From Acetobacteraceae bacterium (GTDB lineage Bacteria; Pseudomonadota; Alphaproteobacteria; Acetobacterales; Acetobacteraceae): a DNA stretch of 9,409 nt. The translations under genes and the position numbers were made by a program. Under the pieces are notes generated by a model that saw only the letters and a program-made list of their open reading frames with translations, had not been told where the DNA came from and ran no database searches. The DNA lies in NCBI GenBank assembly GCA_003164305.1, contig PLSZ01000236.1:1-9409 (forward strand). The letters run 5' to 3'. Positions 1-5,217 of this stretch are shown piece after piece (the first letter of the stretch is position 1; each line of letters opens with the position of its first letter).

Positions 1-447
1 GGCCACGGCACGCGGTTCGAGTTCGAATGTTACGATATCGGGCATTTGTATAATCTGGCGTATTGCCTCGATCGCGGGATCGTCGAGCCGCCGTTGTTCG
101 TGCAGTCGATCTTCGGAATTCTGGGTGGCATTGGCGCCGAGCCGCGCAATCTGCTGTTCGCGAAGGAAACCGCGGATCGGTTGTTCGGCGATCAATACGT
201 TTGGTCGGTGTTGGCGGCTGGCCGGCATCAGATGGCGTTCACCACGATGGCCGGCATCAACGGCGGCAATGTGCGGGTGGGGCTGGAGGATTCGTTGTAT
301 ATCGGCAAGGGTGAGCTGGCGACGTCGAATGCTCAGCAGGTGGCGAAGATCAGGCGGATTCTGGAGGAGTTGAGTTTGGAGATCGCGACGCCGACGGAGG
401 CTCGGGAGATTTTGAAGTTGAAGGGCGGCGATCGGGTTGGGTTCTGA
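1..447 (+). CDS. 3-keto-5-aminohexanoate cleavage protein (BKACE, DUF849), 3' end only
   Basis: The reading frame is open from base 1 to a TGA at 445-447, so about 148 C-terminal residues of a protein that begins outside the window are seen. The segment matches what I know of the beta-keto acid cleavage enzyme family: a 'DIGHL' stretch (residues 12-16 of the fragment), 'PPLFVQSIFGILGGIGA', 'AAGRHQM', a 'GGNVRVGLED' glycine-rich segment and the closing 'A(T)PTEAREILKLKG'. Family members are cytosolic, metal-dependent TIM-barrel enzymes that condense a beta-keto acid with acetyl-CoA, releasing acetoacetate and a new CoA ester; the lysine-fermentation enzyme Kce is the type case. The family is broad, so the substrate here cannot be told. 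The N-terminal half, which carries most metal ligands, is missing because of the window edge; nothing suggests a broken gene. Two hairpins follow the stop codon. Confidence 0.9.
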   Translation, partial: GHGTRFEFECYDIGHLYNLAYCLDRGIVEPPLFVQSIFGILGGIGAEPRNLLFAKETADRLFGDQYVWSVLAAGRHQMAFTTMAGINGGNVRVGLEDSLYIGKGELATSNAQQVAKIRRILEELSLEIATPTEAREILKLKGGDRVGF

Positions 448-473
448 GCGAGATTAGTCCAGCCGCTAAAGGT

Positions 474-489
474 CGGATCACGCGATCCG
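474..489 (+). terminator. short hairpin behind the BKACE gene, possible terminator
   Basis: A perfect 6-bp stem, cggatc / gatccg, with the 4-nt loop acgc starts 26 nt after the stop codon. There is no T-run after it, so it is not a standard intrinsic terminator. It may protect or pause the transcript. A second hairpin follows at 510-532. Confidence 0.25.
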
Positions 490-509
490 CCGGGGCATGG
501 CAGCCCGAA

Positions 510-532
510 GCCTGATGATTGAGCGATCAGGC
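510..532 (+). terminator. second hairpin behind the BKACE gene, possible terminator
   Basis: A perfect 7-bp stem, gcctgat / atcaggc, encloses a 9-nt loop (gattgagcg). It lies 62 nt after the BKACE stop and 20 nt after the first hairpin. No T-run follows. The tandem hairpins suggest a 3' end region, but this is inference from geometry alone. Confidence 0.3.
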
Positions 533-597
533 CTCGCGGCTGACATGCGAACGCTTCGAGCAGCATTGGTGCGTTGGCATCGTTGGCGTGCGTCACT

Positions 598-673
598 TCT
601 TATCCGCGGTGAATTTCTCTGCTGATACAAAACCAGACGTTGGTTTTCAGCAATTATTTTACCGCGGATAAGA
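598..673. repeat. 76-nt fold-back element with 13-bp perfect terminal inverted repeats
   Basis: The outer arms tcttatccgcggt (598-610) and accgcggataaga (661-673) are exact reverse complements over 13 bp. Inside, gctg (621-624) pairs with cagc (648-651), and aaaacca (629-635) pairs exactly with tggtttt (641-647) around a 5-nt loop. The whole block can therefore fold into one long hairpin or cruciform with internal loops. The right arm runs into further related sequence (gaacgcggattcacgc, 680-695). No coding capacity and no target-site duplication are evident. It could be a MITE-like or REP-like dispersed element, a structured RNA or a termination region. The structure is directly seen; the role is unknown. 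Confidence 0.6.
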
Positions 674-953
674 TGGGATGAACGCGGATTCACGCCGATG
701 CTTTTGGACCGCGGTCTGATCGCGAGAAACCTCACCGCAACCACATTCCACAAAAAGGTTCGGGGCGGAGTTGCCAGCAACGGGTTCAGGAGGCTGAAAA
801 ACCTTTCCCGGGGCCGCGTGTTAAGACTCTGGTGATGAATCGATCGTATAACATGGGCAAGGCGGGCCTCGATTGGGGGCCGGTCCTGGGACCGCACGAA
901 TCCCGTGATCCCTCGAAGTTCCACGTCTGGCCGGCCCGGAACGAATGATAACC

Positions 954-1002
954 AAATCCGTCAGAACCCCAAATTCGTCAGAACCCCAAATTCGTCAGAA
1001 CC
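954..1002 (+). repeat. 17-bp tandem repeat, about 2.9 copies, upstream of a small gene
   Basis: Copies lie at 954-970 (aaatccgtcagaacccc), 971-987 (aaattcgtcagaacccc) and 988-1002 (aaattcgtcagaacc, last two bases missing). The only internal difference is one C/T change in the first copy. The unit length is not a multiple of three and the array ends directly before the Shine-Dalgarno sequence of the gene at 1014. It is therefore better read as untranslated or regulatory DNA than as a coding repeat. It could be an array of binding sites (operator or iteron-like) or a slippage product. Confidence 0.8.
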
Positions 1003-1013
1003 AAGGTGAATCC

Positions 1014-1241
1014 ATGACGAAAAAAGAACGAATCCTCCGGTTGCTAACGATCAAACCAACGGACCTCTCACGCTGGACCCGCTTCTGCCGCCAGATCAAC
1101 AGCCAGATCGCGGCCGCCCATCCAAACTATCCGCGGCTGGATGAAATGCAGGTCTTGTCATACGTGAAGCGTATGCTGCCAGAGATACGGGCGATGATCG
1201 TCCGGATGGACGCGGACGCTGAAAAATCTGATGGAGGCTGA
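1014..1241 (+). CDS. small hypothetical protein (75 aa), unrecognised
   Basis: I do not recognise this protein. The ATG at 1014 is chosen because AAGGTGA (1003-1009) sits 4 nt upstream, a good ribosome-binding site. A longer in-frame start at 945 would have to translate the 17-bp tandem repeats and has no comparable site. The product is small and charged. It begins with a basic 'MTKKERILRLL' helix-like stretch, continues with 'LSRWTRFCRQINSQI', and ends in an acidic and polar tail after 'MLPEIRAMIVRM'. No signal peptide, membrane segment or Cys pair is visible, so a soluble, largely helical cytosolic protein is likely. It has no operon partner: 250 nt separate it from the next start. The repeat array immediately upstream could control it. 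It may be lineage-restricted, and a chance open frame cannot be fully excluded. Confidence 0.5.
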   Translation: MTKKERILRLLTIKPTDLSRWTRFCRQINSQIAAAHPNYPRLDEMQVLSYVKRMLPEIRAMIVRMDADAEKSDGG

Positions 1242-1491
1242 CGGTCGCGAACGGTCTCCGCCGCGGGTCCGTCACGTCTCAGTGGATCTCACGTGGCCTC
1301 CGTGCTGAAAACCTTGGGCGGTCATACCAGCCCCGGTCAATGTCCCCGAGGCACTCCCATCGGGTTCTGTTTTAACCATGGAGGAAGGAGCACCCCCGAG
1401 GCAGCCCCCTCTCAACCGCTTGTCAACGCGCGCCCGCAGACCCTATCCACGCGCTGAACAGTCGCTCCGCGACGGTCAGGGACACAAGCGC

Positions 1492-2514
1492 ATGCCCACG
1501 CCTTCAACGCTCACCACCGATGTCGCCATCATCGGCGCCGGACCCGTCGGTCTCTTCGCCGTCTTCGAACTTGGGATGCTGAAACTCTCCAGCGTGCTGA
1601 TCGACGCGCTGACCGATATCGGAGGCCAATGCTCGGCGCTGTATCCGGAGAAGCCGATCTACGACATTCCCGGCCACCCGGCGATCGAGGCCGGGGACCT
1701 AGTCGCTCGCCTCGACACACAGATCGCGCCCTTCGCCGCGCCCCGTCTTCTGGGCCGCCGCGTCGAGAGCCTGACGGGCGAGCCCGGCGCCTTCCGCGTC
1801 ACCACCGACCGCGGCGATGAAATCCACGCCAAAGCCGTGATCATCGCCGCCGGAGCGGGCGCCTTCGGCCCCAACCGTCCGCCGCTGGAAAACCTTCCCG
1901 CGTTCGAAGCGACCGGCGCCGTCCAGTATCACGTCCGTCGCCGAGAGGACCTGCGCGGCAAACGCGTCGTCATCGCCGGCGGTGGCGACTCGGCGGTCGA
2001 TTGGGCGCTCGCCCTCAAAGATATCGCGACGGTCTCGGTCATCCACCGCCGGCCCAAATTCCGCGCCGCTCCCGGATCGGCCGAGCAGCTTGACGCCGCC
2101 GCCGCGCGAGGCGAAATCGAGATGGTCATCCCCTTTCAACTGCATGCCTTGCACGGCAACGACGGCCGCCTCGACGCGGTCGAGGTCGCGACCCTGAAAG
2201 GCGAGCGCCGAAAACTGCCCGCCGACGTGCTGTTGCCGTTCTTCGGCCTGTCCATGGATCTTGGACCGATCGCCGCCTGGGGGCTGGAGCAGGACGGCGC
2301 GCATATCCGGATCGATCCCGCGACCTGCCAGACCAGCCTGCCCGGCGTGTTCGCGATCGGCGATGTCGCGACCTACCCCGGCAAACTCAAGCTGATCCTG
2401 CAAGGGTTCAGCGAGGCGGCGATGGCGGCGCATGCGATCTTCCCGCTCGTTCGCCCCAACGAGGCACTGCACTTCGAATATTCGACGACCAAGGGCGTGC
2501 CCGCGGGCGCCTGA
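1492..2514 (+). CDS. type-2 ferredoxin/flavodoxin-NADP+ reductase (thioredoxin-reductase-like FNR)
   Basis: This is a cytosolic FAD enzyme that moves electrons between NADPH and ferredoxin or flavodoxin. The 340-aa product has the FAD dinucleotide motif GAGPVG (residues 15-20) and the family hallmark 'DIGGQCSALYPEKPIYDIPG' (42-61). It also has the second, NADPH-binding motif GGGDSAVDWA (163-172), 'HRRPKFRA' (185-192), 'GVFAIGDVATYPGK' (285-298) and the C-terminal 'STTKG' (331-335). It has no CxxC redox pair, which separates this FNR class from true thioredoxin reductases; 340 aa is normal for the class. The start at 1492 is preferred: AGGGA (1478-1482) lies 9 nt upstream, and the family begins just before the first beta strand. 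The in-frame ATG at 1378 would add a 38-residue Arg/Pro-rich tail with no family counterpart. The ThiE-like gene starts 1 nt after the stop, implying co-translation. Confidence 0.92.
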   Translation: MPTPSTLTTDVAIIGAGPVGLFAVFELGMLKLSSVLIDALTDIGGQCSALYPEKPIYDIPGHPAIEAGDLVARLDTQIAPFAAPRLLGRRVESLTGEPGAFRVTTDRGDEIHAKAVIIAAGAGAFGPNRPPLENLPAFEATGAVQYHVRRREDLRGKRVVIAGGGDSAVDWALALKDIATVSVIHRRPKFRAAPGSAEQLDAAAARGEIEMVIPFQLHALHGNDGRLDAVEVATLKGERRKLPADVLLPFFGLSMDLGPIAAWGLEQDGAHIRIDPATCQTSLPGVFAIGDVATYPGKLKLILQGFSEAAMAAHAIFPLVRPNEALHFEYSTTKGVPAGA

Positions 2515-2515
2515 G

Positions 2516-3130
2516 GTGGACGCGAAACTCCTCGCCTGGGCGCGCGCGACGGCGTCTCGCGTTCCCGCGGCCAAGCGCGGAAACGCCACGCCCAGAGCCG
2601 CGCACCGATGCATTCCGCCGCTTTGGCTGTTCACCGACCCGAACCGCCTGACCGATCCGCTGGCGTCCGTCGCGCGCCTGCCGCGCGGCTTGGCCGGTGT
2701 GGTGTTTCGCCATGACTCGTATCCGGACCGCGCCAAACTGGCACACGATCTGGCGCGAATTTGTCGTGCACGCCGACTGATCCTGGTCGTCGCGGGCGAT
2801 CCTCGCCTGGCCGCCGCGCTACACGCTGGCGTGCACCTCCGTGGCGGCCGCTGGCCTGGCCGGTCGCGCGCCGGCCGTTTCGTCACCAGTTCCGCGCACA
2901 GTCTTCCCGACCTGCGCCGGGCAGCCAAAGCCGGTGCCGAACTGATCTTCCTGTCCCCGGTCTTCCCCACCGCGAGCCATCCGGACACACTCACCCTCGG
3001 GCCCGCGCTCTGGGCCCGGCTCGCGCGCGGGTCAGCGATGGCCGCCGCGCTTGGCGGGATCGACGGAGAAACCGTCCGCCGGCTGCCTCGGCATTGCCGC
3101 GCCGTCGGAGCGATCGGCGCGCTGGCCTGA
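2516..3130 (+). CDS. ThiE/TenI-like protein (thiamine phosphate synthase family, divergent)
   Basis: The 204-aa product resembles a thiamine-phosphate synthase TIM barrel: 'LWLFTD' (36-41), 'GLAGVVFRHD' (58-67), 'GVHLRGGR' (105-112), 'SSAHS' (125-129), 'LSPVFPTASHP' (146-156) and 'ALGGI' (178-182). ThiE joins hydroxymethylpyrimidine diphosphate to thiazole phosphate. However, by alignment from memory, several residues used by classical ThiE are changed: QLR-E-K becomes V-F-R-H-D, the Asn of 'ND' is lost (AGD, 93-95), the acidic metal ligand after GVHLGQ is absent (RGGR), and the Lys of 'TxTK' becomes His. It may be a TenI-like or repurposed member. The GTG at 2516 is the start; it lies 1 nt after the FNR stop with no clear Shine-Dalgarno sequence, so translation is probably coupled. 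The first 30 residues are basic and unaligned to the family. Confidence 0.8.
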   Translation: MDAKLLAWARATASRVPAAKRGNATPRAAHRCIPPLWLFTDPNRLTDPLASVARLPRGLAGVVFRHDSYPDRAKLAHDLARICRARRLILVVAGDPRLAAALHAGVHLRGGRWPGRSRAGRFVTSSAHSLPDLRRAAKAGAELIFLSPVFPTASHPDTLTLGPALWARLARGSAMAAALGGIDGETVRRLPRHCRAVGAIGALA

Positions 3131-3154
3131 GCGGTTGACGCCGCGCCGATCGTT
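3109..3154. terminator. 13-bp hairpin between convergent genes, probable bidirectional terminator
   Basis: The arms agcgatcggcgcg (3109-3121) and cgcgccgatcgtt (3142-3154) pair over 13 bp with one G-T wobble. The 20-nt loop contains the stop codon of the ThiE-like gene. The right arm ends 12 nt before the stop of the minus-strand PPOX gene. The GC-rich stem lacks a T-run on the plus side, so termination strength is uncertain, but its place between two converging genes fits a shared 3' structure. Confidence 0.45.
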
Positions 3155-3166
3155 GCGTCTCCGCAT

Positions 3167-3565
3167 TTACCCCATGGTCTGCACGGACAGCGGCTCTATC
3201 TCGTACATCACCCGCACGTCCCTGGCGTTATGCCATGGATACACGTCCTTCCCGAGATACTTCTTCGCCAGGCTGTCGATATGCGCGATCGCGCCGGCCT
3301 CGGTCGTGTGCGAGACCGTGCCGCGAATTTGCATATACCGATAGGCATTGTCCGGATCGACGATCGACAGAGCGACGCGCGATCCCTCGGCCATGTTGCG
3401 CGCCTTAACCCGGCCTTTCGCGGTATTCACGCGGATCTTGCCGTTGGTGTAGTCGAACCAGACAGGGGTCACCTGAGGCGAACCGTCCGGCATGATCGTG
3501 GCGAGATTCGCGATCGCCTTCTTTTCCGTGAGCAGGTCGAGGAACGCGGCGGGGATCTCGGTCAT
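3167..3565 (-). CDS. PPOX-class flavin/F420-dependent oxidoreductase (pyridoxamine-5'-phosphate-oxidase-like fold)
   Basis: The 132-aa product has the split beta-barrel pattern of the PPOX family: 'IANLATIMPDGSPQVTPVWFDY' (residues 18-39, conserved core), 'GKIRVNTAKGRVKARNM' (42-58, the usual cofactor phosphate-binding Arg/Lys stretch), 'VALSIVDPDNAYRYMQIRGTV' (64-84) and a short C-terminal strand 'YEIEPLSVQTMG' (121-132). Such proteins are small cytosolic dimers that bind FMN or F420 and reduce assorted substrates; some simply bind haem or flavin. Substrate and cofactor cannot be told here. The start at 3565 has GGAG (3577-3574) 8 nt upstream; a longer frame to 3652 would add 29 non-conserved residues. 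It diverges from the serine hydrolase gene (104 nt between starts) and converges on the ThiE-like gene. Confidence 0.9.
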   Translation of the reverse strand: MTEIPAAFLDLLTEKKAIANLATIMPDGSPQVTPVWFDYTNGKIRVNTAKGRVKARNMAEGSRVALSIVDPDNAYRYMQIRGTVSHTTEAGAIAHIDSLAKKYLGKDVYPWHNARDVRVMYEIEPLSVQTMG

Positions 3566-3585
3566 GGCGGTCGCTCCGTTGCTGT

Positions 3586-3595
3586 TTCGATCGAA
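3586..3595. promoter_or_regulatory. 10-bp palindrome in the divergent intergenic region, possible operator
   Basis: ttcgatcgaa is a perfect palindrome lying 20 nt from the PPOX start and 74 nt from the serine hydrolase start, within the shared 104-nt upstream region. It could be a dimeric regulator site. A 10-bp palindrome in a single place is weak evidence and no -35/-10 pair is clear around it. Confidence 0.2.
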
Positions 3596-3669
3596 TGGAC
3601 TGTGTTCAGATGGGACCATGACGCCGGGACGACAACCGCGCGCGCGATGCACGACGTTCGGAGGTGCCG

Positions 3670-4806
3670 ATGCCCGCCATTTTGTTCGCGCTGTTGCTGG
3701 CGCTGGCGCCGCTCGTGTCGTTCGCGCAACCCGCCGCGCCCGGTTGCGATACGCCGGCCGTGCTGGCGGACGACTGGGAGGTGGCGACGCCGGACGCCGT
3801 CGGCCTCGATCCGGCGATCTTGTGCGGTATCGGACCGCGTTTTCAGGGCTGGACCGACGCGAACGTCCACGCCGTCCTGGTGGTTCGACATGGAAAGCTG
3901 GCGTACGAGCGGTACTTCATCGGCCAGGATGAGCGGCTCGGCCGTTCCGTCGGAACCGTGACGTTCGGCGTGGACGTAAAGCACGATCTGCGTTCGATTT
4001 CGAAAAGCGTCACCGCGCTGATCCTGGGCATCGTGGTCGGCAAGGGGCAGATCGCCGGCATCGACCAGGCCGTGCTGCCACTTCTGCCCGAATATTCAGA
4101 TTTACGGACACCCGAGAAGGACCGTATCACGATCCGCGATCTGCTGACGATGTCGCAAGGTCTCGTCTGGAACGAGGACATTCCTTACAGCAATCCGCTT
4201 AACAGCGAGATCCAGATGGACACCGCGGCCGACCCGGTGCGCTTCACCTTGTCCCGGCCGGTCGAGACGCCGTCGGGCTCGGTATTCAATTACAGCGGCG
4301 GTTCCGCCATGATCATCGCCAGATTGTTGTGGAAGGTGACAGGTCAGCCGCTGGACGCTCTGGCGCGCGAGGAATTGTTCGCGCCGCTGGGGATTACCGA
4401 TTTCGAGTGGGATCCCGTCGCGTCGGGAGAGCCCGCCGCCGCGTCGGGCTTGCGGTTGCGGCCGCGCGATACCGCGAAAATCGGGCAGCTCGTGCTGGAT
4501 CATGGCAAGTGGCACGCCCAGCAAATCATCCCCGCGGATTGGATCGCATCTTCCACCGCGCCGAGCATCAACGCGCGCGATCTTTGGTTCTACGGCTTCC
4601 AGTTCTGGCTCGGACGCTCGTTGGTGCACGGGAAGCAGGTCGATTGGGTTGCCGGTGTCGGATTGGGCGGCCAGCGGCTGTTCATGGTGCCGGCGTTGGA
4701 TCTGGTGGTGCTGGTGCACGCGGGATTGTATCGAAGTTCGTTGCAAGGGCAGGTGCCGCTGACGATCCTGAACCGTTACGTGCTGCGGGCGATCAAGGAC
4801 AATTAG
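3670..4806 (+). CDS. exported serine hydrolase, class C beta-lactamase-like (SxxK family)
   Basis: The 378-aa product starts with a hydrophobic signal peptide (about residues 1-19, probable cleavage after 'SFA'), so it is likely periplasmic. The beta-lactamase/esterase fold is shown by the nucleophile motif S-I-S-K (109-112, Ser109 and Lys112), 'TIRDLLTMSQGLVW' (154-167), the catalytic Tyr motif 'YSGGS' (from Tyr208) and 'GVGLGGQRLF' (329-338) in place of the KTG box. Tyr-Ser-Gly rather than Tyr-x-Asn is seen in esterase or amidase-type members such as 6-aminohexanoate-oligomer-hydrolase-like proteins. Esterase, amidase or peptidase activity on an unknown substrate is therefore more likely than drug resistance. 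GGAGGT (3660-3665) lies 4 nt before the ATG at 3670; a GTG at 3664 is in frame but overlaps that site. It is divergent from the PPOX gene. The inverted repeat at 4831-4995 follows its stop. Confidence 0.9.
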   Translation: MPAILFALLLALAPLVSFAQPAAPGCDTPAVLADDWEVATPDAVGLDPAILCGIGPRFQGWTDANVHAVLVVRHGKLAYERYFIGQDERLGRSVGTVTFGVDVKHDLRSISKSVTALILGIVVGKGQIAGIDQAVLPLLPEYSDLRTPEKDRITIRDLLTMSQGLVWNEDIPYSNPLNSEIQMDTAADPVRFTLSRPVETPSGSVFNYSGGSAMIIARLLWKVTGQPLDALAREELFAPLGITDFEWDPVASGEPAAASGLRLRPRDTAKIGQLVLDHGKWHAQQIIPADWIASSTAPSINARDLWFYGFQFWLGRSLVHGKQVDWVAGVGLGGQRLFMVPALDLVVLVHAGLYRSSLQGQVPLTILNRYVLRAIKDN

Positions 4807-4830
4807 TATTATTTGGGGCGGCGAGAAGGC

Positions 4831-4995
4831 AGGTCTGACACGAAGTTACACGAATCGCGGACGAAGTTTCACGAAAAAGCATTAAAAAATCATGTCATCG
4901 GCATTGGGAATGGCCGACCGCCCTCCCGCGCGAGGCGCCATAATTCCCTCTCCGTGAAACTTCGTTTGCGCTTCGTGTAACTTCGTGTCAGGCTT
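4831..4995. repeat. long imperfect inverted repeat of 'cacgaag' motifs (fold-back element)
   Basis: The left arm 4835-4873 and right arm 4953-4991 are reverse complements at 36 of 39 positions; the three mismatches are clustered at 4855-4860. Weaker pairing including G-T wobbles reaches 4831 and 4995. Each arm is built from repeats of cacgaag and acgaagtttcacg. The 79-nt spacer contains an A-rich stretch and a smaller possible pair, gggaat (4906-4911) with attccc (4943-4948). The element starts 25-30 nt after the serine hydrolase stop, so as RNA it would form a very strong 3' hairpin. It may also be a MITE-like dispersed element. No transposase and no clear target duplication are present. Confidence 0.75.
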
Positions 4996-5084
4996 TCCTG
5001 GTTGAGTTCAGCGCATGCACATGGCCTGTCAGGACGGCCCAATTCCCCCTGATAATCTGGAGTCTGGCAACGCCACTCGTGAAG

Positions 5085-5103
5085 CGTGTTTTACACGAAT
5101 CGC
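5085..5103 (+). repeat. fragment related to the inverted-repeat arm, with a small hairpin
   Basis: ttacacgaatcgc (5091-5103) is an exact 13-base copy of 4846-4858 in the left arm of the neighbouring inverted repeat. Overlapping it, cgtgt ttt acacg (5085-5097) forms a 5-bp hairpin. Upstream text (actcgtgaagcgtg) is similar to the arm motifs. It looks like a partial or decayed copy about 245 nt away. Confidence 0.45.
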
Positions 5104-5217
5104 ACCATTTCGTAACGGCGGCCGGTGTACTGAACTCAGGCTCCTTGTGTTCTGAGCACGATTTGGCGGATGGGCCGCCACTGTCCTGTTCGACCAGGCG
5201 CGGACGGTGCCTGAAGC

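Larger units (their letters stand above)
448..953. other. 506-nt gap without a convincing gene; structured and repeat-like DNA
   Basis: I find no credible gene here. It holds two hairpins near the left end, a 76-nt fold-back element (598-673) and a cluster of 'gcggat'-type motifs (601-720). An AT-rich patch (about 611-660) contrasts with the GC-rich surroundings. A minus-strand open frame (924 to 478) runs straight through the fold-back element, lacks a recognisable domain and is treated as spurious. A 37-codon plus-strand frame (835-948) has no Shine-Dalgarno sequence. Near the right end, cgaagttccacg (914-925) differs by one base from cgaagtttcacg in the inverted repeat at 4862-4873, which may mark a decayed relative of that element. 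Confidence 0.5.
4807..5217. other. 411-nt gap between two exported hydrolases; repeat-rich, no gene
   Basis: No credible coding frame is seen. The left half is the inverted-repeat element (4831-4995). The right half holds a short related fragment (5085-5103) and about 110 nt of ordinary GC-rich sequence before the alpha/beta hydrolase start. A minus-strand frame (5230 to 4988) starts inside that gene and ends inside the repeat arm, and looks spurious. The promoter of the alpha/beta hydrolase must lie here or further upstream, but I cannot pick it out. Confidence 0.5.

Noticed and set aside
478..924. 148-codon minus-strand open frame in the first gap
   Set aside because: It runs through the fold-back element, is Arg-rich, has no domain and no convincing start signal.
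835..948. 37-codon plus-strand open frame overlapping the ATG at 945
   Set aside because: No Shine-Dalgarno sequence and no recognisable product; too short to support from sequence alone.
954..1002. CRISPR array
   Set aside because: The repeats are directly adjacent 17-bp units without spacers, and no cas genes are nearby.
1344..1403. Direct repeat ccccgaggca at 1344-1353 and 1394-1403
   Set aside because: Ten GC-rich bases repeated once with diverging flanks is close to chance expectation in this composition.
1378..1491. In-frame 38-residue N-terminal extension of the ferredoxin-NADP reductase (ATG at 1378)
   Set aside because: Arg/Pro-rich, absent from the family, and no Shine-Dalgarno sequence precedes 1378; the start at 1492 has AGGGA at a normal distance.
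1699..2994. 431-codon minus-strand open frame
   Set aside because: It lies antisense to the FNR and ThiE-like genes, which have clear family motifs; long antisense frames are expected in GC-rich coding DNA.
3670..4806. Antibiotic-resistance beta-lactamase
   Set aside because: It has the SxxK fold, but the Tyr-Ser-Gly motif and GLGGQ in place of KTG fit esterase or amidase-type relatives better.
4831..4995. Complete insertion sequence
   Set aside because: The inverted repeats enclose only 79 nt with no transposase and no clear target-site duplication.
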